Assembly (NCBI GenBank): GCA_012840925.1
Contig: DUVS01000008.1
Location: 1-64,000, forward strand
Direction: 5' to 3'
From: Bacillota bacterium
Lineage (GTDB): Bacteria > Bacillota > Limnochordia > Darwinibacteriales > DTU012
DNA: 64,000 bases
Part shown: one piece after another, positions 1-12,732 of the stretch
How positions within the stretch are numbered: position 1 is the stretch's first letter
How the letters are laid out: each line of letters opens with the position of its first letter
The notes under the pieces: model-generated
Databases searched by the model: none
What the model was told of the DNA's origin: nothing
Seen by the model: the letters and a program-made list of their open reading frames with translations, nothing else
Made by a program: the position numbers and the translations under genes

Positions 1-17
1 GATCAAACTCTCCAATG
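1..17 (-). rRNA. 16S rRNA, extreme 5' end only (gene continues left of window)
   Basis: Reverse complement of the first bases reads ...TTGGAGAGTTTGATC, the conserved 16S 5' end (27F region). Confidence 0.85.
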
Positions 18-164
18 AAAATTTGTCCTGTCTGTTTCTGTCTAAAGCACCGGATCTGCATCCGGTACACGACAGGGTTGAACGTTAACGTTCTCCGCAC
101 TTCTGCTGTTTAGTTTTCAAAGTCCACCGAAAGTTATTGCGCCACTCATGAGCGCAACACTTTA

Positions 165-193
165 AGCATAGCACGTACTGAACCACTTGTCAA
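165..193 (-). promoter_or_regulatory. Sigma-A type promoter for the rRNA operon
   Basis: On the minus strand TTGACA - 17 nt - TATGCT, followed by a CTTTGAAAACTAAACAG-type rRNA leader upstream of 16S. Confidence 0.75.
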
Positions 194-291
194 CAATCAA
201 TCTTTCCGATTCATCTGTGCCCTCGATTGTGAAGCCGCCAGCGCCTATCTCCTGGCGGCAAGATATATCTTAGCACCATCTATAAGCTCTG

Positions 292-1239
292 TCAAGGGGT
301 TGATAATCCTAATTCCCAGGTTTCGGCCAGAGGGTTGCTTCCGTCCCATCCGCCGAACATGATCATGCTGTCCCGGCCACCGTGATACACCAACCCGTAG
401 TAGATGCGGCCTAAAGGTACTTTCACATCAATTAACTTCCACTCGGTACTGTCCCACTCGATCATCTCATTGCGGCCGCCGTAAGCTACACCGTGGGCAA
501 CTATCTTCTGTCTGACAGGATCATAAACCATTCCGTGCCTGGCTCTGGCAAATGATTCATCCTCAGCAAGCAGTTTCCATCCTGCCCCATCCCAGGCCCA
601 CGTATCACCGAGCGGCTCGCCGTTGGACGCGCGCCCTCCGAAGAGCAGCACCGTTTTTCTAGCTGCATCGTAAACCATGGCACCCCGAGAACGGCCTGAC
701 GGGCCTGAATTGGACACCAGCCGCCACTTTTCACCGTCCCATTCCCAAGTATCTCCCATATCCCGGGGAATGCCTCCAAACAAGACGACTACACCCCGGT
801 CAGGGTCATATGCCATACTGTGCCTGCCCCGGGGTTTCGGGCCATTTTCGGCTGCCAGCTTCCATTCAATGCCGTCCCATTCCCAGGTATCGCTGCAGAA
901 AGTCCCGTCGTTGCCTCCAAAGAGGACAACTACCTGACGCTTGCTGTCGTAAACCATACTGTGGCCTAACCGCGGCGAAGGGCCTGTGTCGGCCACCTTT
1001 TTCCACTCCCCGCCGTCCCTATTCCCAGGTATCACCGTAGAGAATTCCCTCTCGCTCGCGCCCGGTAATGCCCCCGAACATGACGATAACACCGCGGGTG
1101 CTGTCGTACATCATCCCGGGGCTGTGGCGCGGCGGTGGGCCGGCGGTACTCAGCATGATCCAGCCTGGTTCACCGGCTGAATCACCTGAGACTGGATTAG
1201 TATCGCTAAAATGATGAAAACTATCTTTGCCTGCCGCAT
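292..1239 (-). pseudogene. Kelch-repeat (galactose-oxidase-like beta-propeller) protein, frameshifted
   Basis: Repeated 'GPxPRxxHxMVYDxxRxxVVLFGG...DTWEWDG.W' units. The 5' part is split over other frames: ATG at 1239 with GAGGGG RBS and a hydrophobic leader, then a frame change near 'GWIMLSTAGPPPRHS', then TAG at 1019-1021 inside 'DTWE*'. Confidence 0.75.
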
Positions 1240-1258
1240 TGTAAATCCCCTCGGAGGC

Positions 1259-3694
1259 CTAGTCATCATCTTTGGCAGCGAGATGGGCGGCGGCTACTAC
1301 TTTATCATCTTCCCCGAGTTTCATCAGAATTACACCTTGAGTAGCCCTTCCAAGACGGGAAATGTCTGCTACTGACATCCGGATCATGATCCCTTCAAGG
1401 GAGATCAACATGACTTCATTATTTTCATGCACCATCTTGGCGCCTACGATGCGACCAGTTTTCGCGGTTCTGTTCAGGGTCTTGATTCCCTTGCCGCCGC
1501 GGTTGGTGATGCGGTAATCTTCAATGCTGGTGCGTTTTCCATAGCCATTTTCCGTCACAACCAACAGATCATCTCCGTTGGCAACCACATCCATGCTTAC
1601 CACATAATCCTCTTTCTCCAGGGTAATTCCCTTGACTCCTCGGGCATTGCGGCCCATCGGTCTGACCAGCTTTTCAGAAAAGCGAATCGACTGCCCTTCT
1701 CCGGTAATCAGGACAATCTCCTGATTTCCGTCGGTCAGCCTGACACTGACAACTTCATCGTCATCTGCCAGAACAATACCGATCAATCCCGCCCGGGGAC
1801 TGTCGTATTCGGTCAAGGCTGTCTTTTTCACAATTCCGTTCTTGGTTGCCATGATCAAGTACTGATCATCCGAGTATTCACTAATGGGAATCGTGGCTTC
1901 AATCCGCTCTCCCGGTTCTAAATGAATAAGGTTGACCACAGCCACACCACGGGCGTTGCGTCCTGCTTCGGGGATTTCGTGCCCTTTGAGCCGGTGCACC
2001 CGCCCCTTATTGGTAAAGAACAGCACATAATTATGGGTGCTGGTGACAAACAGCTGTTCAACAAAATCCTCGTTTTTGTTGGATATTGCCGTAATACCTC
2101 TGCCACCCCGGCGTTGGCTGCGATAGGTGTCTACCGGCAGCCGCTTAATGTAGCCTTGATGTGTCAGAGTAACGATCAAGTCCTCTTCAGCGATCAAATC
2201 TTCAACATCAAGGTTTGAATCGTCCCTGACAATTTTTGTCCGTCTTGGATCACCGAAGCGTTCCTTGAGTTCCAGCAACTCTTCTTTGATTATATTGTAA
2301 ATCAGGTTAATATCGCCCAGGATCGTTCTTAAGCGTTGGATGGTCTGCTGCAGCTGAGCGTATTCTGCTTCAATTTTCTCCCGCTCCAAACCAGTCAATC
2401 TGCGCAGCTGCATATCGAGGATGGCTACTGCCTGGCGTTCGGTCAGTTCAAACCGGCTCATTAAAGTTTCCTTAGCCACCTGATCATTAGATGATTTGCG
2501 GATGATGTTAATGATCTCATCGATATGATCAAGGGCAATCAACAACCCTGCCCGGATATGGGCATCGTTTTCCGCTTTGTCCAATTCAAACTTGCAGCGC
2601 CGGATGATAACATCTTTTTGATGCTCTACATAGTAGTGCAGCATTTCTTTAAGATTCAACACTTTTGGTTCATCATCCACCAACGCCAGCATAATTACGC
2701 CAAATGTATCCTGCAGCTGGGTGTGCTTGTACAATTGATTCAAGATCACCCGGGCGTTGGCATCTCGGCGAAGTTCAATCACGATTCGCATTCCGGATCG
2801 GTCTGACTCGTCTCTTAAATCAGTAATCCCATCAATCTTCTTATCTCTGACCAAATCAGCAATCTTCTCAATCAGCTTCGCTTTATTGACGTTATACGGC
2901 AGCTCGGAAACTATGATCTGCTGCTTGCCGTTGTTTAATTGCTCAATTTGGCTTTTTCCCCGCACAACAATGCGACCCTTGCCGGTTTCGTAAGCAACCT
3001 TAATCCCGTCTCTGCCTAGAATTAAGCCTCCGGTTGGAAAATCAGGGCCTTTGATTACCTGGGCTAAATCTTTAATTGTTACATCAGGATTGTCGATCAA
3101 CAGAATAATCCCGTCGATCACTTCGCCCAAGTTGTGAGGAGGAATGTTTGTGGCCATACCTACAGCAATACCTGATGTCCCATTTACAATCAGGTTTGGG
3201 AAACGGCTGGGCAGGACCGCCGGCTGGTCAACTGTCTCGTCGTAGTTGGGGACGAAATTGACTGTATCTTTGTCAATATCCCGAAGCATCTCCGTGGCCA
3301 AACGGGACAGCCGAGCTTCTGTGTAACGCATGGCAGCAGGAGGGTCACCATCGACACTGCCAAAGTTCCCGTGCCCGTCAACCAATGGATAGCGGTATGA
3401 AAAGTCTTGTGCCATGCGGACCATTGCATCATAGATCGCCGCATCGCCATGGGGGTGGAATTTACCCATGACTTCACCCACGATTCCGGCGGACTTTCTA
3501 TGGGGCCGGTCATAGCGGAGGCCCATTTCACCCATACTGTAGATGATTCTCCGCTGTACGGGTTTCATGCCATCGCGCACATCCGGCAAAGCTCTTTCCA
3601 CAATGACACTCATGGCATAGTTGATATATGAGGTTTTCATCTCATCTACCAGTTTGATCGGAACAATTTTTCCGTCACGAAAATCCAGGCTCAT
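1259..3694 (-). CDS. gyrA: DNA gyrase subunit A
   Basis: Full-length GyrA with the QRDR/active Tyr region ([11 protein letters not shown]) and C-terminal GyrA-box motif (QRRGGRG). Confidence 0.98.
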   Translation of the reverse strand: MSLDFRDGKIVPIKLVDEMKTSYINYAMSVIVERALPDVRDGMKPVQRRIIYSMGEMGLRYDRPHRKSAGIVGEVMGKFHPHGDAAIYDAMVRMAQDFSYRYPLVDGHGNFGSVDGDPPAAMRYTEARLSRLATEMLRDIDKDTVNFVPNYDETVDQPAVLPSRFPNLIVNGTSGIAVGMATNIPPHNLGEVIDGIILLIDNPDVTIKDLAQVIKGPDFPTGGLILGRDGIKVAYETGKGRIVVRGKSQIEQLNNGKQQIIVSELPYNVNKAKLIEKIADLVRDKKIDGITDLRDESDRSGMRIVIELRRDANARVILNQLYKHTQLQDTFGVIMLALVDDEPKVLNLKEMLHYYVEHQKDVIIRRCKFELDKAENDAHIRAGLLIALDHIDEIINIIRKSSNDQVAKETLMSRFELTERQAVAILDMQLRRLTGLEREKIEAEYAQLQQTIQRLRTILGDINLIYNIIKEELLELKERFGDPRRTKIVRDDSNLDVEDLIAEEDLIVTLTHQGYIKRLPVDTYRSQRRGGRGITAISNKNEDFVEQLFVTSTHNYVLFFTNKGRVHRLKGHEIPEAGRNARGVAVVNLIHLEPGERIEATIPISEYSDDQYLIMATKNGIVKKTALTEYDSPRAGLIGIVLADDDEVVSVRLTDGNQEIVLITGEGQSIRFSEKLVRPMGRNARGVKGITLEKEDYVVSMDVVANGDDLLVVTENGYGKRTSIEDYRITNRGGKGIKTLNRTAKTGRIVGAKMVHENNEVMLISLEGIMIRMSVADISRLGRATQGVILMKLGEDDKVVAAAHLAAKDDD

Positions 3695-3709
3695 CCTTCA
3701 TGACTCCTT

Positions 3710-5653
<1,944 letters not shown>

Positions 5654-5690
5654 TTAAGCCTACACATAGCTATTGTAACATAAATTGCCA

Positions 5691-5933
5691 TCAATCACCA
5701 AAGCCAGACATCCTTTTCCCCAAGGTCCGCGATGATATTGGCGATAGATAAACCTGATCATTGGTAACAACGATCGAACTGGGTGAAGCAGTCAGTCGGT
5801 TGACAAATCCCTCATCTGCTGCAATCCGTATAAACTCCTCTAGGATCTCTGAGTTGGATCTCGCACTCAGGTCTATGATCGCTACAATCTCTTTTGCTAA
5901 CACCGTTACATCCTGGCCAATATGCAAGAACAT
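5691..5933 (-). CDS. remB: DUF370 / RemB-like extracellular matrix regulatory protein
   Basis: MFLHIGQDVTVLAKEIVAIIDL... in the recF-gyrB gap as in Bacillus yaaB. The ORF track start at 5966 is probably too far upstream. Confidence 0.75.
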   Translation of the reverse strand: MFLHIGQDVTVLAKEIVAIIDLSARSNSEILEEFIRIAADEGFVNRLTASPSSIVVTNDQVYLSPISSRTLGKRMSGFGD

Positions 5934-5937
5934 GTAA

Positions 5938-7059
5938 TCAACGCCCTTCCTGTACTTGTCCGGCATTTACTTGGAACACCTTTGCATCCACCGCTAAGTC
6001 AGGTTCAAAATCAGATATGTTGGTAGTAGTGATAACAGTTTGAATTTTCTTCGTCAATAGCTTTAGTAAAAAGTGTTTGCGCTGCTGGTCAAGCTCAGAC
6101 GTGACATCATCCAGCAAGATGGTAGGAAAACTACCTGTCTCTGACTTCATATACTCCAACTCAGCCAGGCGGCAGGCTAAGACTGCAGTTCTTTGCTGTC
6201 CCTGGCTGCCAAAGGTCTTGACATCCAAACCGTCGATGAGAAACTGGAAATCATCACGATGCGGGCCTACCAAAGAGTACCCGCGCCGAAGCTCAAGAGA
6301 TCTTGCTGAAACCAATGCCTCAGAAAACTTACGCTTGATCGACTGGTAATCATAGTCGGTGTCCTGGTGATCGGCCGCAAAAAAAGGAACATAGCGAAGG
6401 GTTAACTCTTCTTTGCCATCACTAATTTGGCGGTGCATCAGTCTGCTTAAGAGCCCTAGTTTATGAATCATAGTTGCCCTGATTGCCATTAACCGGCTTC
6501 CCAGCTCAATCAGCTGCTGATCCCAGATCTCAAGCATTTTCGGATCCTGATTCTCAAAAGCAATGGTTTTCATCAGCGAATTGCGGTGCTGCAAAACCTT
6601 GTAGTAATCCAGTAGTAAACTGCGATATCCAGCACTTACCTGAGATATCTCCCAGTCAAGAAATCTCCTGCGTTCACCAGGAGACCCCTTCACCAAGTAT
6701 AGATCATCGGGAGTGAACAAAACCACATTAAAGACTCCAACAAACTGCCTGTGGGGTAGATCCTTTTTGTTGAAGCGAAACCGCTTTGGCCCATCGCGCC
6801 TGAGGACTAGCTCCAGAGTATGTGTCGCTTCTGTGGTTACTTGTCCCGACACTAGACTGTAGCTTTGATCATGGGCGATCATGTCGCTGTCTCTGGCAGC
6901 CCTGAATGATCGGCCCATGGCCAGAAGATAGATGGCTTCTAAGATATTGGTCTTGCCTTGAGCATTATTGCCGACAAGAATATTAACCGATGGATCCAAC
7001 GTCAAATCTAAAGTCCTGTAATTACGAAAATTTAATAATCTCAATTCCCGGATTAACAT
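5938..7059 (-). CDS. recF: DNA replication/repair protein RecF
   Basis: Walker A GNNAQGKTN, RecF signature LLDDVTSELD, neighbourhood. Confidence 0.97.
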   Translation of the reverse strand: MLIRELRLLNFRNYRTLDLTLDPSVNILVGNNAQGKTNILEAIYLLAMGRSFRAARDSDMIAHDQSYSLVSGQVTTEATHTLELVLRRDGPKRFRFNKKDLPHRQFVGVFNVVLFTPDDLYLVKGSPGERRRFLDWEISQVSAGYRSLLLDYYKVLQHRNSLMKTIAFENQDPKMLEIWDQQLIELGSRLMAIRATMIHKLGLLSRLMHRQISDGKEELTLRYVPFFAADHQDTDYDYQSIKRKFSEALVSARSLELRRGYSLVGPHRDDFQFLIDGLDVKTFGSQGQQRTAVLACRLAELEYMKSETGSFPTILLDDVTSELDQQRKHFLLKLLTKKIQTVITTTNISDFEPDLAVDAKVFQVNAGQVQEGR

Positions 7060-7060
7060 T

Positions 7061-7267
7061 TCAGATTACCTTGAATGTTCGATTACCTACCGTCACGATG
7101 TCGTTACGATGCACTTTTTTACTGCGTCTAGTTTCAACTGTACCGTTGAGGAGAACCTGGCCACTTTGAATCAAATGCTTGGCCTCTCCCCCGGTTGCGG
7201 CGGCGCTTGCCCATTTAAGCAGCTGATCCAGTTGAATCGATTCTGTTTTTATTTCGATTGTTTCCAT
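7061..7267 (-). CDS. yaaA: S4-domain RNA-binding protein (YaaA-like)
   Basis: Short S4 domain protein between dnaN and recF. Confidence 0.85.
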   Translation of the reverse strand: METIEIKTESIQLDQLLKWASAAATGGEAKHLIQSGQVLLNGTVETRRSKKVHRNDIVTVGNRTFKVI

Positions 7268-7281
7268 GATTTTCCTCCTGG

Positions 7282-8379
7282 TTAATTGAGACGGATCGGC
7301 ATTAATATATATTTTTGATTCTGATCATGATCTCCTTTCATCAATGCCTGGCGCAGATCCGAATTGAAATGAAACAGAATCTGCTCCGCATCAACAGCTT
7401 TGAGCATATCCAGGATATACCTGGCGGAAAAAGCAGCTTCCCCATTCTCGCCTTCATGTTCCACATTGATGATTTCTTTGCTCTTGCCCTTGCTTGACGA
7501 AGGGGTTCTGATCTCCAGCACACCGTTGGCAGCGTCAAAGATAACGATTTGACTTCCGTCATCACTGTCGATCAAAGCTGCCCTTTCCACGGCTGCTATC
7601 AAGATCTGGCGGCTAATCGAAATGCGTATTGGTTCTTCTTGTGGAAAGAGGTTCTTATACTTAGGAAACCGATCATCTATCAGCCTGGTAGTGATTTTAG
7701 TGTTCCCATATTCAAAGATCACATGTTTCGTGTTGAAGGCAATCTTGATTTCCGAATCATCATTTGGCAGGCTCCGTTGCAATTCTTGAAGTGTTTTCAT
7801 GGGAATCAACAGTTGTGTATCAGGCAGCTGCTGTTCGATCTGGATTGCATCATAGGCAAGCCGGTTGATATCAGTAGCAGCAAAGTGCAGCATTTGCTCG
7901 GAAATTTCAAACAACACGCCGTTGACAAATGGCCGGCGATCGTCTTTACCGCAGGCAAAAATCGTATTCCTAATCAGAGTCAATAATTGCTTGGCCGGCA
8001 GCGTAAAAACCAAATCCTCGATTTCAGGCAATTGAGGGAAATCCTCTGGAGGCAGTGTTGTTAGGGTAAATTCCACCGAACCGGCTGTGATCATAAGCTG
8101 CTGATCCGTCAGTTCAAAGATAATAGGCTCTTGGGGTAACGTACGGACCAATGCTGCTAACAATTTGCCGTCAACTACAGCTTGATCTGCTTTGCTGACA
8201 TGTGCTGGTAATTCAGATCGAATGCCGAGTTCGAGGTTTGTAGCAGTTAAAGTGACCTGATTGTCACCAGCCATGATATGAATACCTTTGAGGACAGGAA
8301 TGTTGTCCTGAGCAGCAACTGCTTTTTCTACCAAAGAAACTACAGGCAGTAAGTCAGTAAGAGAGCATTGAAAATGCAT
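7282..8379 (-). CDS. dnaN: DNA polymerase III beta sliding clamp
   Basis: DnaN-like sequence ending in LMPIRLN, next to dnaA. Confidence 0.97.
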   Translation of the reverse strand: MHFQCSLTDLLPVVSLVEKAVAAQDNIPVLKGIHIMAGDNQVTLTATNLELGIRSELPAHVSKADQAVVDGKLLAALVRTLPQEPIIFELTDQQLMITAGSVEFTLTTLPPEDFPQLPEIEDLVFTLPAKQLLTLIRNTIFACGKDDRRPFVNGVLFEISEQMLHFAATDINRLAYDAIQIEQQLPDTQLLIPMKTLQELQRSLPNDDSEIKIAFNTKHVIFEYGNTKITTRLIDDRFPKYKNLFPQEEPIRISISRQILIAAVERAALIDSDDGSQIVIFDAANGVLEIRTPSSSKGKSKEIINVEHEGENGEAAFSARYILDMLKAVDAEQILFHFNSDLRQALMKGDHDQNQKYILMPIRLN

Positions 8380-8648
8380 ATTTATTCCTCCTGTGGAAAT
8401 TTATACAAACAGTGAGTAGGTACTATTGAATAAGTTTATAGATAGTAGTAATAATAGTAGGCCATGTTGCTTATGTGGATAAGCCGTGTGATGATTGCCA
8501 AAGGGGGCTTTAGCCACAATAACAACTTGTGGTTAAAACAGAAATGTTATCAACATATTCCAGATCGACAAAAATCGAATTTTTTCTATTCACATGTAAT
8601 CAACATGGCTGTGAAGAGGTTATCCCCAATTAATCATGAATGCTGTGA
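8380..8648. other. oriC: oriC, dnaA-dnaN intergenic part, with DnaA box and DnaA-trio tract
   Basis: Perfect TGTGGATAA at 8474-8482, TAG-TAG-TAA-TAA-TAG-TAG at 8443-8460, and further TTATCAACA/TTATCCCC-like boxes. Confidence 0.8.
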
Positions 8649-10022
8649 TCACGAACGCTGGATCAGATCGATCAATTCTTTGACAGTCAGCTGTAATGAT
8701 GGGTCCCGTTTCATATCGTTCGTGATCTTTTCGCAAGCATGCATAACCGTTGTGTGATCTCTCCCGCCGAATTCCTCACCGATTTTAGGCAGGGAGTTTT
8801 CCGTCAACTCTCTGGCAAGATACATGGCTACCTGTCGCGGATAGGCAATTGATCTGGTCCGTTTTTTTGCCTTCATTTCTGTCACTTTGATTCCATAATG
8901 ATTGGCAACTACTTGTTGAATTAAATCGATGGTAATCGGTTTTTGCCTTTGGGTACCAATGATGTCTTTCAAAGCTTCCACAGCGATTTCCTGGGTGATC
9001 GGCGTCCTATGCAGGTTTGCATAAGCGACAACACGGACAAAAGCCCCTTCCAATTCACGGATGTTGGATTGAACGTGGTTGGCGATGTAGGATAAAACGT
9101 TCGAAGGGGCATCAATCTCCTCCAGCTCAGCTTTCTTTCTTAAGATAGCAATCCGGGTTTCCAGATCCGGCGGCTGAATATCGGTGGTTAAGCCCCATTC
9201 AAATCTGCTCCGCAGGCGTTCTTCTAATGTAGGAATTTCTTTAGGAGGGCGATCAGACGAAATGATCAGCTGCTTATTAGCTTCGTATAAAGCATTAAAG
9301 GTATGGAAAAACTCTTCCTGCGTTGACTCCTTGCCGGCCACGAACTGAATGTCGTCAATCAGCAGAATGTCGGCATTGCGGTATTTGGCCCTGAACTCAA
9401 CCATGGATTTGTTTCCGATTGCTTTGATCAGATCATTGGTAAATGCCTCTGAAGTAATGTAGATTACAGTTATATCAGGGTTGCTTTCCAGGGCGTAATG
9501 ACCGATGGCGTGCATCAGGTGGGTTTTACCCAGCCCCACTCCCCCATAAAGGAACAAAGGATTGTACGCCTTGGCAGGGGCTTCCGCTACTGCAAGGGCA
9601 GCAGCGTGAGCAAAACGGTTGGAATTGCCAACAACAAACGTATCAAAGGTATACTTGGGATTCAAAAAAGTAGTTTGTGCTTGCTGTTTATTTCTGACAC
9701 CGGTGGATGGTGTCGGTTTTTGTGGCAAATTTTCCGGTTGTTGATTGATTGAAGGGCTGTTCACCTCGAAACGAAGTTCCAGATCTTCATTTAAAAGATG
9801 ACGCAGTGTTTTGCGTAAAGCAACAGTATAACGAGCTTCCACCCAGTCGCGAGTAAATTCGTTTGGAACCTCAATGTAGAGCACATTTCCCTCTAAGCGG
9901 TTTGGCTTGGTGTCTTTTAACCATGTTTCAAATGATGTCCTGGCGACTTCAGTCGCCATTAAAGCCAAAACTTCGTTCCAAATACTCATCAACTGGTCCA
10001 TTACTTCTTCCTCCTGACCTAT
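8649..10022 (-). CDS. dnaA: Chromosomal replication initiator DnaA
   Basis: AAA+ Walker [14 protein letters not shown] and C-terminal DnaA signature [11 protein letters not shown]. Start at MRTIGQ or MDQLMS is uncertain. Confidence 0.98.
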   Translation of the reverse strand: MGQEEEVMDQLMSIWNEVLALMATEVARTSFETWLKDTKPNRLEGNVLYIEVPNEFTRDWVEARYTVALRKTLRHLLNEDLELRFEVNSPSINQQPENLPQKPTPSTGVRNKQQAQTTFLNPKYTFDTFVVGNSNRFAHAAALAVAEAPAKAYNPLFLYGGVGLGKTHLMHAIGHYALESNPDITVIYITSEAFTNDLIKAIGNKSMVEFRAKYRNADILLIDDIQFVAGKESTQEEFFHTFNALYEANKQLIISSDRPPKEIPTLEERLRSRFEWGLTTDIQPPDLETRIAILRKKAELEEIDAPSNVLSYIANHVQSNIRELEGAFVRVVAYANLHRTPITQEIAVEALKDIIGTQRQKPITIDLIQQVVANHYGIKVTEMKAKKRTRSIAYPRQVAMYLARELTENSLPKIGEEFGGRDHTTVMHACEKITNDMKRDPSLQLTVKELIDLIQRS

Positions 10023-10037
10023 GGTTCTCATATTCAT

Positions 10038-10541
10038 TCTTGATCTAATCCACAGGATCCTGCTTCCATAAAAGATTTAACCCACAACATGAGTTGGGGA
10101 TAACTTGGCTGTGAATCAAAAAATGATGTTTTACACATAATCCACGGGAGCAAAACCGCACGTAGAAGAACTGATCTGGATAATTGTTCACAGTATCAAC
10201 AGGATATCCACAAATTGATCATCAACAAGAGTTTTAAACTTATCCATGTTCGATACCCACATCATCCACAGAACAATCCACAGGGGACAAGGTAAAAACA
10301 GATCTGCGCAAAGCAGGATGTAGTCTAGTTTTATAGGTTTTTATCATATTTTACCAGTTAGAGAATATGCACAAAGGCTTAAAAATGCTTTTATCCACAG
10401 GTTTGTCTACAGGATGTGAATAAAAATTGCTGGGGTTACCTGCCGATCTATAGATTCTAACAAAATATTAAAGAATTACCAACATACTTGTGGACAAACT
10501 ATTATGGATAGTGTGGATAAATGTTCGTCATGTTTTTGCGG
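10038..10541. other. oriC: oriC, dnaA-rpmH intergenic part with DnaA box cluster
   Basis: Perfect boxes TTATCCACA 10391-10399 and TGTGGATAA 10512-10520, plus near-perfect boxes at about 10046, 10204, 10262 and 10274; AT-rich and non-coding. Confidence 0.85.
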
Positions 10542-10571
10542 TTGACATCACTGTTTAAAATGCGTTAAAAT
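10542..10571 (+). promoter_or_regulatory. Sigma-A promoter for rpmH
   Basis: TTGACA - 18 nt - TAAAAT about 43 nt upstream of the rpmH start. Confidence 0.6.
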
Positions 10572-10613
10572 AAGGCAGGTGTCTCTCTGTGATGGTAGTG
10601 GAAGGAGGTTGTG

Positions 10614-10751
10614 ATGATGAAACGGACTTTTCAACCTAATAGAAGAAAGCGGAAAAAGAATCATGGCTTTTTAGTACGAATGAGGACCAAAGCTGGCCGC
10701 CGAGTATTGGCACGGCGCAGGAAAAAGGGCAGAAAAATCTTAAGTGCATAA
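10614..10751 (+). CDS. rpmH: 50S ribosomal protein L34 (absent from the supplied ORF track)
   Basis: [53 protein letters not shown]; typical position upstream of rnpA. Confidence 0.97.
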   Translation: MMKRTFQPNRRKRKKNHGFLVRMRTKAGRRVLARRRKKGRKILSA

Positions 10752-10758
10752 AAGCTGT

Positions 10759-10782
10759 GACCCGGAAACGGGTCTTCCTTTT
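10759..10782 (+). terminator. Hairpin/attenuator after rpmH
   Basis: GACCCG-GAAA-CGGGTC followed by TTCCTTTT. Confidence 0.6.
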
Positions 10783-10811
10783 ACCGTAAAAGAAACAGGA
10801 ATGGAGGATCT

Positions 10812-11141
10812 GTGGTACTTATGGAGAACGAAAATCGTATGCGATGCCGGAGAGATTTTCTCAGAGTATACCAGCATGGGTCAGTACGATTTGGTCGTTA
10901 TCTCGTGATGCACCTTCTTCCTGTATCAGAAAGTCCAACTAAGGTTGGGATCTCTGTCAGTAGAAAAGTAGGCAATGCTGTGATTCGCAACCGGATCAAG
11001 CGTAGGCTGCGGGAGATCATGCGTTTAAACTGGCAGAGCATACCGGAACAGCACTATCTGGTGGTTAGCGCCAAAGTTAAAAGCAGAGATGCGAGTTATC
11101 GGGAACTGGAGACAGATTTTAATCGGCTGTTAAAGGGATAG
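10812..11141 (+). CDS. rnpA: Ribonuclease P protein component
   Basis: RnpA signature (RNRIKRRLREIMR), between rpmH and yidD. Confidence 0.95.
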   Translation: MVLMENENRMRCRRDFLRVYQHGSVRFGRYLVMHLLPVSESPTKVGISVSRKVGNAVIRNRIKRRLREIMRLNWQSIPEQHYLVVSAKVKSRDASYRELETDFNRLLKG

Positions 11142-11159
11142 ACAAGGGGCGAGGAGAAT

Positions 11160-11387
11160 ATGAATGCGATCGCGAAACTGGTATTGAAAGTTCCCTTGTT
11201 GATCATAGGTTTCTACCAGAGGTTGATTTCACCCCTGCTGCCGAACAGATGTCGTTTTACACCTTCATGTTCAGAATATACCAAACAAGCAATCATGCGT
11301 TATGGATTTAAGGGGTTATGGCTGGGACTGCGCCGCATCCTGCACTGCCATCCTTGGCATCCGGGTGGCTATGATCCTGTTCCGTAA
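11160..11387 (+). CDS. yidD: Membrane protein insertion efficiency factor YidD
   Basis: [27 protein letters not shown]...HPGGYDPVP. Confidence 0.97.
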   Translation: MNAIAKLVLKVPLLIIGFYQRLISPLLPNRCRFTPSCSEYTKQAIMRYGFKGLWLGLRRILHCHPWHPGGYDPVP

Positions 11388-11405
11388 CCGATATTAAGGG
11401 GGACA

Positions 11406-12038
11406 TTGGATTTGACTTGGCTTGCGAACGGGTTACGATGGATTTTTGATTTTATCGTGGGATTCTCCAACAGCTATGGAATCGCGATTATTTTGGTTAC
11501 AATACCAATTAGATTAGTCATGCTGCCGCTCACAATCAAACAGGCAAAAAGCATGCAAGTGATGAAGGAGATCCAACCAAAACTTGAAGAGCTGCAGAAG
11601 AAATACAAGGATAATCCCCAGGAATTACAGGCCAGAACCTTGAAACTGTACCAGGAATATAAATATAATCCCTTAGGTGGATGCCTGCCGCTACTGCTTC
11701 AACTGCCGATTTTATGGGCATTTTTTCAAGTTTTGCGTGAATTGCCGCAAAGCGAAGCAGCACAGTTTTTCTATTTGAACCTGACTGAACCGGATCCTTT
11801 CTATGTGCTGCCGCTTCTGTCCGTGCTGACCCAGTTTATATCGATTAAGCAAACCACGGCAGATTCCTCGCAACAGGGAATGATGCTGTTTATGCCCTTC
11901 TTTATCGGGTTGATCAGTATCCGGCTGCCTGCCGGTTTGGTATTGTACTGGGTGGTAGGAAACATTTTCTCTATTGTACAGCAGGCATGGATTAGCAAAA
12001 GGTTTCCAACTGCGCCACAAGGAGGACAAGTTAAATGA
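11406..12038 (+). CDS. yidC: YidC/OxaA/SpoIIIJ membrane insertase
   Basis: YidC transmembrane core; TTG start; followed by jag. Confidence 0.95.
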   Translation: MDLTWLANGLRWIFDFIVGFSNSYGIAIILVTIPIRLVMLPLTIKQAKSMQVMKEIQPKLEELQKKYKDNPQELQARTLKLYQEYKYNPLGGCLPLLLQLPILWAFFQVLRELPQSEAAQFFYLNLTEPDPFYVLPLLSVLTQFISIKQTTADSSQQGMMLFMPFFIGLISIRLPAGLVLYWVVGNIFSIVQQAWISKRFPTAPQGGQVK

Positions 12039-12667
12039 GATCGGTAGAGATAATCGCACGTTCCGTTGAGGAAGCTATTGATGAGGGTTTGGAAAAATTG
12101 GGTGCGAATCGGGATGAAGTGGAGATTACGGTCCTGGATGAAGGAAATAAAGGATTGTTCGGGATTCTTGGGGCAAAACAAGCAAAGGTAAGGCTGGAGT
12201 TTAAGGTTAATACGAAGTACAAAAGCCAGGCAGCGAAAGAGTATCTGCAGGAAGTGCTGCGCCTGATGAAGGTTGAAGCGGACATTCATGTGGAGATCGT
12301 CGATGAAGAAAACATCCGCCTGGCAGTGTACGGTGAGAATCTAGGATTATTAATCGGCAGGCGGGGACAAACTTTAGATGCCCTTCAATACCTGGTCAGC
12401 ATGGCTGCCAACCGTGAAGGCAGCAATTGGGTTAGGATCATAATGGATGTGGAAGGATATCGCAGTCGCCGAGAAAATACTCTCAAGTCCCTGGCACATA
12501 GACTTGCTGCCAAGGCAATTGACAGCGGCAGAAGAGTGGCCCTTGATCCGATGACAGCTCTAGAGCGGAGAATAATCCACACGGAGTTGCAAGCCAACCC
12601 TGATGTGGAGACCCACAGCGAGGGACGAGAACCATACCGGAGAGTAATTATTGTTCCGAAGAAATAA
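12035..12667 (+). CDS. jag: Jag/KhpB RNA-binding protein (SpoIIIJ-associated)
   Basis: Jag_N domain, KH (IGRRGQTLDALQYL) and R3H domains; 4-nt overlap with yidC. Confidence 0.95.
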   Translation: MRSVEIIARSVEEAIDEGLEKLGANRDEVEITVLDEGNKGLFGILGAKQAKVRLEFKVNTKYKSQAAKEYLQEVLRLMKVEADIHVEIVDEENIRLAVYGENLGLLIGRRGQTLDALQYLVSMAANREGSNWVRIIMDVEGYRSRRENTLKSLAHRLAAKAIDSGRRVALDPMTALERRIIHTELQANPDVETHSEGREPYRRVIIVPKK

Positions 12668-12670
12668 ACG

Positions 12671-12698
12671 AGCGTGCCGCTGGTACGCTTCTTTTTTT
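12671..12698 (+). terminator. Rho-independent terminator after jag
   Basis: GCGTGCC-GCT-GGTACGC followed by TTCTTTTTTT. Confidence 0.7.
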
Positions 12699-12732
12699 AT
12701 AGAAGAAGAATTAGGAAACGGTGAGAAAAAAG

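Noticed and set aside
234-262. Hairpin GCCGCCAG...CTGGCGGC downstream of the kelch gene as terminator
   Set aside because: Stem is real but no T-run follows in the minus-strand direction, so terminator function is not supported.
1427-1921. 164-aa plus-strand ORF opposite gyrA, and many similar antisense ORFs opposite gyrB, dnaN, yidC, gcvPA, galK, dnaB, the SipL-like gene and others
   Set aside because: Low-complexity or unfamiliar translations exactly antisense to strongly conserved genes, with no independent RBS or family signal.
8464-8757. 97-aa plus-strand ORF over the dnaA-dnaN gap
   Set aside because: Covers oriC elements and the 3' end of dnaA in antisense; no coding signal.
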